In this document: positions 39,201-51,000 of the stretch, piece after piece
Layout of the letters: each line of letters begins with the position of its first letter
How positions within the stretch are numbered: position 1 is the stretch's first letter
Assembly (NCBI GenBank): GCA_000181795.3
Contig: CM012955.1
Location: 837,053-901,052, forward strand
Length of the DNA: 64,000 nucleotides
Reading direction: 5' to 3'
Source: Trichinella spiralis
Lineage: Eukaryota > Nematoda > Enoplea > Trichinellida > Trichinellidae
The notes under the pieces: model-generated
The model's database searches: none
What the model was told of the DNA's origin: nothing
Seen by the model: the letters and a program-made list of their open reading frames with translations, nothing else
Program-made: the position numbers and the translations under genes

Positions 39201-39886
39201 ACACGAACACATTAAAACTCACGCTTGAATTACAGTATACATTGCAATTAATATATAAAATAACCTTTTATGATAAAATAGCACATCTCATTATTAGTAT
39301 GTTGGAATTATTCAATGTCATTGAAAATAATTTCACGAACAACCGTGATTATTATTATTGGAATTCAGTGTAATTTAAGGAAAAGCCATTTCTCAACGCA
39401 CAACTAAGCGAGCAAAAGCAAATGACTTGTCCTGTCATTTATCTACTCAGTCAGTTTGGATTTTGCAAGAAAGGACATTCCTTTCTCTAAATTCTGCTGT
39501 ATTCCAACAAGATAAAAATCTTGACAGGTGACATTTGTTATGAAGCGTAAAAATCTCACCGGATTCAGTCACCGGTGCTGCAGTTGTACTGTTAACATCA
39601 TCGCATTTTTTGCATGAAATTTGGCAATTTCCAGTCATCCATTTTTCATTTGTCTCGCATTCTCCAATGCCAGCCCAAAATCCACACCACTCGTGTTGAT
39701 CGCAACAATTTGTTGAGATGCATCGAAAATTTTTCGTTATCGGATCTGCTGCATGACTTAATAAACCTGTAAATTTGAGAAATTAATATCAGCCAATAAA
39801 TTATCAATTATGTTTTCATCACCAATAAATGAACCCAGTAGGCAAAATGTGATTGCTTGGATTTGAAAATTGTGCATCTTTGACAT
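36296..39886 (-). CDS. skpo: SKPO-type ShKT haem peroxidase, copy B, 739 aa
   Basis: Tandem paralog of copy A with the same nine-exon plan: 39886-39823, 39766-39560, 39096-38887, 38820-38584, 38089-37799, 37742-37163, 37061-36751, 36689-36572 and 36497-36296 (TGA). Exons 4-9 have exactly the same lengths as in copy A; exon 2 is 12 bp shorter and exon 3 is 30 bp longer. The signal peptide is the same, the ShKT domain reads [20 protein letters not shown], and the distal His ([10 protein letters not shown]), LREHNRIA and [10 protein letters not shown] are intact, so activity is expected. One defect: the acceptor of exon 4 reads TTTTTCG where copy A has TTTTTAG. An in-frame AG 33 bp downstream (exon from 38787) would restore a protein of 728 aa lacking 11 residues before the peroxidase core. 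Whether this is real or a base error cannot be told here. Confidence 0.9.
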
Positions 39887-40445
39887 GCCAATATCTGAAA
39901 GAATACAGATTAAACAATAATGTATTGTATAATAAAGAATGGGTGGAGCTGTGATATAATTTTAAGTGAAAATTGAAAGATCCAATATGATGATCATGGT
40001 ACTATTGGAAGAGACATATCATGGAAGCATCGCTGATGAAGATCAATGACGCAAAGTGAACGTGCCACAAGGTTAGTGGAAAATTTAAAATTTTATACAT
40101 GACTGTGTTAGTAGGTTAGTAGTTTTACTTCGAAGGATCTCAACTGAAAACGTCAGACTGGTTGCTGCAGCAGCAGCAGTTTTGTAACCAACGTAAATGT
40201 TCTAAATTTAAATTCAATGGTTGCTAACAAAACTCTCTTTCTCCACTTTTATCACTTTCTGTCATCATCATTAATTAGAAGCTTTCCACTTATCTTCCAC
40301 ACATCACATACGCACACACATAAATCACGGCTAAACAAGCTTCATTGCACATCAAGCATTACGCATCCAGCACAATAGAAAAATGCCCATTTAAATCTAT
40401 TACACGTCTAATATCATTTGTAACAAGCGATTGCTTATTGTATGC
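39560..40445. repeat. Duplicated 5' block of peroxidase copy B
   Basis: Partner of 31623-32515. It contains exon 2, intron 1, exon 1 and the proximal promoter. A short CAG-type run occurs in both copies (about 32240-32260 and 40163-40183) with one base difference. Confidence 0.9.
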
Positions 40446-42634
40446 TACAGTAATTTCTTAGTCAAATTGTATTCCAACAAATCTTTTGACATATGGAGAA
40501 CAATGTAACGTGAGCATAATTTTCAGATCTGTGTCAGTAGTGCTTAAGCAATTAACGCATTATTATGTAATTCTTTCATTTTTGCTTTTATTATTAATCG
40601 TAGGAAATTTCAAAAACATTTTCTCTTTGATGATACGATTTGCTAAAGTGGAAAACAAATTTTTATTGACACTAATGTGTTTTCAATGACATGTCAGTGA
40701 AAGTGAACACTACTTTTAATTGATTGTTTAGATTTATCAACAATTACAGTGACACTGCCTTTATTTGACGAAATTATGTGTTGGAGCAAAAAATGAAAGA
40801 AAAATTGATCTTCTGAATAATTTATTTGTGCTTTAAAAATAAAATGTATATCTTTTGTAATTTATGAAAAATTCTGAGGCTTTAATAAATACTTGTACTT
40901 ACACTTGGTGATGCAATAAAATTACATAAAGTATACAGTAGAGGAGGATGGAGAACTTTTAATAGTAAAAATCTGATAATACAATATATATTCCGTTGCT
41001 ACCTGATGGAAGATATGGCGCACGTAAAAACACTGGTTAAAGGCAATAACATGCAACAAAACAGGTTATACAGTTTGTAAATTCTCATTTTAGTCAAAAC
41101 ATTTTTTAGTCAACTAGTCAAAACCATTTAGTTAAAATATCTTTTCCAGTCAAAACTATTTTTGTTGATATTTCGTCCAATTTTTTTATTTATCAGCTCC
41201 GAGTAATTTGAATTTTCTCAATATTTAAATTTTAAGTTTAATACCACTGCTATTTAAACAGAATATCATTTACCATGTTTAAATTATGCTTAATTTAATA
41301 TTCGAATCTGTTTGCATTGATTTAATTATGTTACAGGAGGTAAATTTAACTATACAGTGTTTGTTTTCTGGTTTATTATTAGCTTTATGGACGTGACCGT
41401 GCTTATTATAAATTGAAATATAAAACATATACATAAATAACGTAAATATAAATAATATGAATATAAATATAACTGAAATAAACAAGATTTATAAAATATG
41501 AAGATACAACAGTAAGAATAAAATAGATGCGCAACAGAAATCAATTAAAAAATAATTTTACAAATCATAAAGTTTTAAATTATTCTGCTATTAAAATTAT
41601 AAATAAAAACTTTTTTAATTTATTGAATAAAAGACTAATTTGAAAATTTGCTGCAAATTAAAAAGGCTAGCAAATACGCATAGTAAAAATTAGAAAATAC
41701 TTAATACTGATATTATTACGTATTCTAACAAAACAAATTTTGTTATATTAAGTTGTCAATTCAGTTTATGCTATCTGATCATTAATTCATTAAGTATTAT
41801 ATTAATTATATTGCTTTTTCTAACTCACAGTAAGAGTTTGTACTTGCCTGTTAATTGTTCTTACTGTATTGCGTTGTCATCCTCAAATTGGCTGTTTTTT
41901 ACGAATTTTAACGTTCACTCTCGCAGTGGGCTGTGCCAGTTTTATTCTTACGCAATACAGTGAGGTTTGCGATGAGTTTACTTCATTGTATATAGGAAAT
42001 GCATGATCTTTGAGCTAATATTACGTTGCGAATACTGTGTAATAAAAGAACGTAAACATAACTTTTCTTTGCAAATTCGTTATCAGCTTACGAGTTGAGG
42101 TTTTAGGTAGAAGCGAATTTCTTTAACTTTGGGTTCCATGGTTTAGAATGAGTTTCAGTGATTTTAGTCATTCATTAATTATGTCTGAAATTGAATCTTA
42201 TGTTACTAATTGTTAAAATAGTGTGCATGCGGAAGTGATTGTTGTATACGTAAATTGGTAGCTGCACTTTTTCATCGTATGTGATTCCGTCATGTTTGTA
42301 TAAACTGAAGTATATGCTGTTGAAATTGTGTTAAAACATTTTTATTATTCGTTATGACTGCATATTAATCACATTTTTTTGATTTATCATTTATAAATAG
42401 ATAATTTTCATTATAGAATTATTTACATTTATTTTAAGTTAATGGCTTTTTTATTTCGATGATTTTTTTCCATTAATTTTTGTTGGTCGTTAATAATGTT
42501 AATCCGGTTTAATGTAAGTTAATGTTGCTTTGGATAAAGTTTATTGCCGTGTTCAGGGTTGGTTGATATTGATTTATAAGACCATTTTACAGGTTTGTTT
42601 TCTGTGTTTATTATAGGGATAATAATAATTAGCA
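40446..42634. other. Intergenic between divergent genes
   Basis: AT-rich region between peroxidase copy B (-) and the PHD gene (+). No exons, RNA genes or elements recognised. The right end holds the promoter and 5' UTR of the PHD gene. Confidence 0.55.
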
Positions 42635-44895
42635 ATGGATGAAGAAGAGGAAGAAATTGTGAACACGCCACCGGGAAGTAAGCGTTGTCTAAATTATAAT
42701 TTGATCAATAATAGTTCATGTTTAGGTCAACTTGTTTCTCCTGGAAGAGAACCTCGAGTACGTAAAGTAAATCAAAGAGTCCAAGAATTTATGCGCAGTT
42801 ATCTAATTCCTTCTGTACGTCATTCCGAAAAAGAAGTATTAGTTTCACCGCCGAGTAATATATTGTTTGTTATTTAATTTAATGTAATATAATTAACTAA
42901 TTGATGCTTTTTTAGAAATAATTATACCGCGGAGAGTAATGAGATCAGAAGTATCCGGTACGTTGAAATGAATTAAATATGTGCTTTTTGAAGAATTTGA
43001 AAGTTTTTTAATTTTAATATTAAGCAGTTTAATATAATTTAGGAAAATATTTACCATCAGTTATTGCATCTCGTGAAAACTGGCTTCGAGTGGAAGATGG
43101 AGTCGCGTTTTGCATGGCCTGTCAATGTATATTGAGAATAAGAAAATTTTGTACGTGAATATTTTTTAAAGTAGTATTTTTGAATGGATTTATAATATTG
43201 AATTGAAAATTTCAGCAATTAAATGGGGTGATAAATTGCCGCAGTCGGACGTTGCAAAGTTGCTTCGTCACGAAAAAGGAGTGAATCATGAAAAAGCATT
43301 GAAAAAATATATGAACGGTAATATTTAGAAATGAATATGCGAATGATTGATTTTGCCTGAACTACTAACTGTGAATTTTAGTTTTGGAAATGACTGGTGC
43401 TGTGGGTACGTTTCCCTGTACTGAAGCAGGTTGTGGCAAAGTTTTTGATTTATTTGACGCTCTGGAATTGCACCAATCTGTAGTTCATAAGCCAAAGAAC
43501 GAAGGTAGGATATTTTGCAGTGTAAATGATGCTTTATGTGCAGTAAATTTTTGTTTTGCAAGATTCCGTTCCAAGCGCCACTATTCGATATGCTGAAAAT
43601 TCAGATTATTCATGGGGTTCAGATGATAGTTTTGAACGAAATTTTTCCACTGACGCCAAATCTGGGGTAAGTTAGGAAAATGTTTGATGGTGAAATTTGT
43701 ATTTGTATTCAGATGATTGAAAAGAGTAGTATTATTGTGTTACTTTTTATTTTTCAGAAAGCGAAAAAGAAATCTATTCAGAATCGTTTTATGGTAATGG
43801 TCGTATTAATGTGAATTGAGACGGTTGATCTGTTTTTTGTATTGTAATGATTAATTTTAGAAAAGGAAACGTGTAAGAATATTGAAACGCCGAGTTCGGG
43901 TAAATGATTGCTGTTCAGCTTTGAAATGAAAAATTTAACGTTGAAATGTTTAGCTGATTGGTCATCAGAAGCCCATCATTGTTAGAAGCTTATCTTTTGC
44001 CGGTAAGAAGAGACGTTTGCCATATCGCGTTAGAAAACAGCGCATGCAGTGCGTCTGTCGATGCCGTCGTTTGTCAAAGCGTTTGATTCAGGTGAATTGA
44101 TGAATTAAATTTTAATAATTATAATTAATGAGTTTTTTCTAGTGTGACAGTTGTCATCTTTTTCAACACCCTGGCTGTGTTGGTATAGATTGTTCATCTC
44201 CTATTAAAAGCTACTTGTGCTACGTTTGCAAAAAGCGCAAATTAGAAGAAGAAGCTAGTGAGTTATTTATCATTGTGATATTTTTTAAATTTTTGCTGAC
44301 AATGCTTCTTTTAATTTAAGTGAAAGAAGCATTGTTGAAACCAATAAAAAAGTCCTGGTTTCGAATAGCATTGGAAATGGACGATCAGTTGTTGAAAACT
44401 GGAAAGATTGATTTGTTTGAGTTGGAAAAGCCATCTGCCGAAATTTTAGAACTTCAGAAACTTGCCCGTGAATCCCGTGAATTGCAAAGCACTCTGTTGA
44501 ACTGGTTGGACAAATATACTGAATTGAAGCAAGCAATTGTGTAATGATAATTTTTACAAAAAAGCAATATTGTTGATTGCATGTATAATTGATCAATTGA
44601 TTGATTATTGCTTTTTATATGCTACTTTCAGCACTCAACATGAAATGGCAGAAAAGTATAAAATAGCACTTTTGTCCAGATTGGACGAGCAAATGCTGCT
44701 GAGTTTGAGTGACGTGTTGAAAAGAACCTCAGGTTTGGAAAAAAAATTGTTGCTCAGTTATTTTATTTTTCGTGAATACATATTTTCTTTTTAGAAATGT
44801 ATCAGCAACTTGATTTGAATGAAGGGAATCCGATGGCTTCGGTTACGGATATGCAACGGCTTTTGAATCTGTTGAAACACAGGTTGAAAATATGA
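42635..44895 (+). CDS. C2H2/PHD-finger protein resembling PHF20, 466 aa, 14 exons
   Basis: Probable chromatin reader. Exons: 42635-42677, 42726-42854, 42916-42957, 43043-43150, 43216-43317, 43382-43504, 43563-43666, 43758-43793, 43861-43899, 43954-44091, 44143-44257, 44321-44540, 44632-44732 and 44795-44895 (TGA); all phases agree. Acidic start MDEEEEEIVNTPP; a WLRVEDGVAFCMACQC segment around 80-100; one C2H2 finger at about 154-177 (CTEAGCGKVFDLFDALELH); a basic stretch (KAKKKS, KRKRVRILKRRVR); then a PHD finger at 275-317 (CVC, CDSCHLFQHPGCVGID, LCYVC) with the C-x-C spacing and LCYVC ending seen in PHF20 and MBD-R2 of NSL complexes; then a helical tail (QSTLLNWLDKYTELKQ, MQRLLNLLKHRLK). 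No Tudor, MBD or AT-hook found. The order finger-then-PHD-then-helix favours the PHF20 family, but this is not certain. Confidence 0.75.
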
Positions 44896-45312
44896 TCCAT
44901 TTTTGCATGTTTTCTCGGTTCTGTTTTCATTCAAGCTTGTAGCATATTTATATATTCGAAATGGTAAATATGGTCTACAGTGTGCAGTTGTGCACTTTTT
45001 TCACCCGATGTTTTTTTATGTAGCATTGTTTTTCATTTGAAAATCGTCAGAATTGATCGGCTAGTTAAGCAGTTGTACTGAACTACTGCTGTTCACGAGC
45101 TGTACGAAAATTTTTTTTTGCAAAATATTATTTAGCTTGATTTGAATTCAGATTCAAAAAAAAGAATAATAGTCATTGTTGGCAATAAACTGAAATTATA
45201 TTTCACCAATTCCATATATTATTATATTATTGCATGTACAATTTTTTTAAAAAAGAAATTCACAAAACATACATGCTTGTAAATGGAATAAGTTTGTGGC
45301 AAAATGTTGTTG
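44896..45312. other. Spacer between convergent genes
   Basis: A spacer of 417 bp that must contain the 3' UTRs of the PHD gene (+) and the GPCR (-). No other feature. Confidence 0.6.
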
Positions 45313-48008
45313 TTAATTTTTTGCATTTTTCACTTTCATCGAACGCTGCTTTCTGGATGCAACGTCCAGCAGTTCTATTGGTCTTATGTCGGAGTGGAAT
45401 CGTAAACTGCGTTCACTGATCGGTGAATCACGTCGATTGTGGGTTCTGCTATCGGCGGCCAAAGAATATTTGCGCTTCAGACAAAGCGGACCGCAGACAA
45501 TGATGAACGTCGTTCTGAAACTGTTCGACATGAAAGCGTACACAATTGGGTTGATGCAGGAATTTGAAAATTTCATAATCGCGAATATCATTCTCATGTA
45601 TTTCAATGTGGTCGTCGGACTGGTATGACAAAGGTAGTCGAAAGCGACCAGAAATTCATCCACCAACGTTGGCGTCCAGCAGACGAAAAACAGCAGCAAA
45701 ATGATAACTAGCATTTTTGTGACCTGAAATTTCCATAATTACATTTGGTTGAATTGGAAACTGAATTTATGGAAATCAGAAATTGAATCGCAGAAAATTA
45801 TGAATTTTTTTGGTACATTTGTGGAAATTTTCTCTACGACGCAATGTTATCTCTGTCACCTGGATACTGTAAGAAAATTTTAGTTGATAATCAAGAATAA
45901 ATTTGTAAAAACCAAATACAGGTCACTGATATGGTTCTAGATCGCACGTATTTTACCTTTTTGCTCTGCTCACGTCTTGGACAAAATCGCTTTTGGCTAG
46001 ATTTTGCTTGGCATGTTTGCTGATGCTCGGCTGTTGAACCGTTAGCATTGCCAGCACTTCGAGCCGATACGTTCTCTTGTAAAAGACTGTTCGCTTCGCC
46101 GAAGTACAGTCGTTGTATGAGAAGCAGGTATGAGATTGCTGTCGTCGCAAACGGCCCCAAATACAGAATGACAAACTGATACAGTACGAATATCTTTTCC
46201 CAGTAGTGGTCGCTGAAACGACGCCAACACCAACTGACGGTGACGTTTTTCGGCGTTTTGTAAACTTCGAGTTCCTGAAACAAAAACTTCTTTTTAATAT
46301 AATTCGAATTTTTAGAATTCAATTTAAACAATGCAAACATTGATACATTTTCATGGAAAAAACATTCAATATAATAATCATCATTAGATACGACTAATAA
46401 TTAATGTATTCATGCATCGACAAAAATTGTTGTCACCTACTGTTCATTCATTCATCAAAAAGATGAAAAAGTTTAATTAGAATGCATAAATTTTTTACAA
46501 CAAATTATTTGCTTCAATCAAGATGCGATAGAATAAATTTTAATGCATAATTGAAAATTTATGCAACATTTTGATTTGAATTGAAATTAGTCGAAAAGAA
46601 TTGCTCTCTTTTTTAGCAACTTATTGTTCGACAGCACATCAAACAGTAGTTGACTAATTATACATAGTCGGTGATGAAAGAATTTCACTTATACTGATGA
46701 TAATTACATTTTTGAAAATTCAAAACTGTCAATTTGAAAAAATGGAAAAAAAGCAAAAAAAACCAAATTAACACTAATACGTGCGAACAAGGTGCTAAAT
46801 TGGCGCATATCACACGCACAAATGAAGCTTGACACATGTCGAGTTGTTTTTGGTAATTGAAAAAAGAGAACCGAATCTGATTAAAGAAAGAAAGCTACAT
46901 GCTACACAGCATTGATTATCCATCGGTAGCTGATATCGTCGAAAATTTCGAATCGACTTCCACTATTGAATTTATCATTGAAAAAAAACCAAATGGACCC
47001 CCAAAAAACTTTTGTATACGTAATTATAATTCATGTTGTGTTCAAATGGGACCAACGCCGAACATGAATTCAATTTACTTGGAAATATGTTGTGGTTTTG
47101 TGAAAAAAACTAAAAGAAAAGAAATTAATTTTTTAAAAAATAGTCCTTCGAGTAATTATCCGATTAAAAGTCAACACAGAAGTGGATCAAGAAAGTGTTG
47201 GGGGTGAAAATGATCATTGCAATACTGCATCTCTAGCATACCTGTCCAAAGAGAATTGGTACTGCCAGCAGTGCCGAAAACAGCCACGTCACTAGTACAG
47301 TTTTGAGAGCCCGTTTTTTGGAACGAAACGACATGGATTTCATTGGAAATGCAACTGCAGCATATCTGAAATTGTTTTTTCAAATTTATTCAATACACTA
47401 CTTGAGTAAAGTTGTACCGTTTTCAAAAAAAATCTATCATCATCTTCAAATTGTTATTAAATTAAATTATTAGATAAAAGAAATGTTGAAAAATAAATTT
47501 ACCGCTGTATACTGATGGTGGTCATTGTCATCAAAGAGCAGATCATTGTCATCAGTTCGACATAGTGAAATGCCACGCACAAAAAAGCGCCCATAATCCA
47601 CGAGTGGGAGAGATATTTGCAATACTGAAGTGGAAGAGAAGAGAAATGAATGAATTTGAAAATTATGGAAAAATTTAAATCAACCTGAACTGGAAGACAA
47701 AAGAGAAGTATGAGAAGATCGGCTGTGGACATGCTGGACAATAGTATATTGGTAAAGCTGCGCATTTTACGGTATCGGATGACTACGGTAATGACAAGAC
47801 TGTTGCCAATTGCACCCAATATCAGCACTAGACCATACCAAATACCCAACGGGAGGGCGTCGTGTACAAGTGCAATGGATGTCGCTTCCGGATAATCACA
47901 ATCGCACAGTTCATTGTACCAATAGGCCGGATCTGAGCAGTTGCATTCCGAAGAGTTGGTAATTTCGAGCTGATCATAATCAGCATCCGCAACAACTAAA
48001 CAAGCCAT
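45313..48008 (-). CDS. Class A (rhodopsin-like) peptide-type GPCR, 432 aa
   Basis: Seven-transmembrane receptor. Exons: 48008-47685, 47624-47503, 47365-47242, 46274-45957 and 45723-45313 (TAA); all phases agree. The extracellular N terminus has NSS and NCS glycosylation sites and several Cys. TM1 contains GNSLVITVVI (GN motif), TM2 STADLLILLFCLP, TM3 is preceded by the disulfide Cys (YCKYLSHSW) and ends in TTISIQRYAAVAFP, the second disulfide Cys is in VSWCWRRF, TM6 has FFVCWTP and TM7 has NSCINPIVYAFMS. The tail is Ser/Arg-rich. The usual DRY is QRY here, and the intron splits the Arg codon, a common GPCR intron position. Motifs suggest a neuropeptide receptor, but the ligand cannot be predicted. 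The 966-bp intron 3 has no convincing gene. Confidence 0.92.
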
Positions 48009-51000
48009 AGCTGTTTGTATATGTTGTGTGTGTGTATGCTTTTCAAGCAGTTTGCCAGTGTTCTTTTTAATAGATTATTGTAAAAGAACAAAGAATAATG
48101 TAGGTGGAAAAAAGCAAATCCTCCAGCAAATTATAATTGACATCAGGCGTGAATGTGACGCGTCTGCTGACTGGCCAATTCCAATGGCAATTTTCTACTT
48201 GTCCATCACACGAGACTGACTGACTTGCTAACTTTGCATGAAGCTGTCCGCCGTTTCAAATGCTAAACTGCTGTGGCCAATTAATTAATACGAGATCGTT
48301 TAGCCAATTCTGAAAAGTTGATCAATTAAAGTTGGATTTTTCCATTTTTGAAAATCCACGCGAATCAATCGATCAATCAATCAATCAATCAATGAATATG
48401 CACAGTTCGAACTGGTCATTCATTTCAACATTACCGTCCTCGTCGACAATTGAACATGTCAACTTTAGTTTTTTTTTAAAATAAAAATTTAAATAAATTA
48501 TACGAAAAGAAAGTTCTCAGTTGTTTTTGAATGGAATAATTTGATTCAATTAAAATCCAACGATGAACAATATCGACGCGTATATAAACTAATAGAGAAT
48601 AACGGTGGAAATGAAATAATAATAAAATTGAAATTCCATCCCCTTTTGTAGATATTATCGGATAATACTGAAGAAAAGGTGCGCATAGGAAAATACGATT
48701 TGACAATGCTACAGTAAGATTTAAAAAACTGGTTTCGAACTTTGTATAAAAAATCTTTTTTGCAGTCAAAACAATTTTTGTTGATATTTTGTCTAATTTT
48801 TATTTGATAAACTTTTCAGAATGTCGATGAAAATTTGTCTCCAACATTCAATGATAGATTTTGTAGTTATCATAAAAACGGACTTCTTGTATTTTATTCT
48901 TGTCACGTTATGCTTTGATGCATCGTATTGTGAAGAGAAAATTAAATTACCAACGCCACATCGAACCAACATCATCATCATCATCCGAACTTTTTCCTTC
49001 TCTATCTATCTATTTCTGGTAAGTAAGTGTTATCAAATTTGACGTTCATTTATGCAGGAAATTTTTTCTTCATTTAACACAAAATACCTACTTTCATTGA
49101 TGATTTTCTTCGAAATTATTTTTCATTAATAAATTAATTTCCCCTCTATATTTTCAAAAGTATTCATTTCTATATTTGCAATTGGAATTTTTGCCGTAAT
49201 TCAACGTTTAATTTGACTTCAAACGGTCATATTTGTCGACTGTTTAATTGCGCTCTTCCAAGAATGTCCGTTTGTGACGTTTTGTTCAGAAATAAATGTC
49301 CACTTTAATAAGAATTTTAATAAACAATTTTAATAATCGTTCCTCAAAGCGTAAATTAACAATAACGACATCAGTTGAAATGTTCCGAATGGCTATTCTT
49401 CAACTGTATGAGTGGATGGAGTAAATTTAAAAGAAAACCAAATTATTCACAATCGCTTAAATAATTTATTGATAAACCGTGAAAAGTCCATTCTACATTT
49501 CAACTCAACTTAGCTAATTGGAAATACAAGATTTCCTTTGATTGAACTTTATTATTTTAATGGAATGGAAAAATGAAAATAATAATAACTGAGAAAAGAA
49601 GTCGAATATTAATCATTAACTAATAGAAATACTTGTGAATGTTGCAAATATGCATGGGCGAAATCGAACGACAACGCGTTTCTTAGTTCCATTTGGAAAA
49701 TACATGATTATGCAAATTAAGTGTATAATATTATTGAATGTAATATTATAAATAAAAAGTTACTTGTGGATGTGATTTATGTTTGTTGAACCATCTTGAA
49801 AAATAAAAAGCAAAACAAGAAAATCAGCAAATGAATGGAATTAGCTTGCTGTATTTATTTAATGAAAAACAACTCGAATGACCATCCGCATCTGAGCAGT
49901 AGTTTTCCACTGGTGAAATTTCATTTCAATCAGCGTGAGCACCGATTCCAACAGGCGGAAATATGAGAAGCTAAGAAATTTTTTCTTCTTAGCTTGATTA
50001 ATAAATGTCTCAAATGAATATTGATGTGTGATGAAGTAAATAGCAGCTTAGGGATGCAAATCGATTTTGGGGGATCTCCAGTATAGCATGCCACCACACC
50101 AACAGCAAGGTTGGATAGCACGCAGGTGGATTTGGAAGATAGCCAGCTAAAATTAGCATGTTTCACAACCACTACAATTGTAAGTATATGCTTAAAACAC
50201 GAAAATTTATTTCGTAAATTGTGCAAATAAATAAGACTTCATTCCATCATGAATATAGATTCAATGAATTCATGTTTCAAAAATTTATATTTTAATTTCA
50301 AAAATCATTTATTAATTTAATCGAATAATCACATTCCACATTTCAAATGACATATTTGCTGATTACAACATGATTAAACTGAATTATTTACATACTGCAA
50401 CATATTTATACACCAAATGAATTATTGAATCAACGAAATGATATCCATTTATTACATTTTGCTCATTTCTTTTTCATTCATTATACAAATTCAATGCACA
50501 ATACTTTGATAATAATGGAATTTATTATTTTTAATTGGCCAAATTTCAAAATTTCAACCATTATTGAATTATAAATTTTATGCGAAAGCATTGTCTGTTG
50601 GGCAAGTAAAAAACTTACAATCGAATCAAATGATAAAAGATTTCAATATTTATTTGGAAAAGATTAATAAAAAATGATGATAAATTTGTAGGGAAAAGGT
50701 AAATTTAATTTCATCAGTTAATTTTTAGTACAATCAAAATAGTTTGGTTGGATTTTTTCTTATTCTCCTTTATTGACAGCATAAATGCTTTCAATATCAC
50801 TAGAAAGTTGAAATTGTTGAAACTGTTTGTATAGAAAGTCAATTAAGTTTGCTTTTGCATGAATAAGCACTAGCATCTTTTGAAAGTTTGAAAATGATAA
50901 AGTCACAATTAGCGGCTTTAATGTTTAATGAATGCGACTTTTTAATGTACAAAATAAAACTCTGATCCGAAATATCCAAACACTGAACAACTGTATACGG

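Noticed and set aside
46899-47207. 102-codon frame antisense within the GPCR intron
   Set aside because: Lies inside an intron, lacks domain features and has random-like composition.
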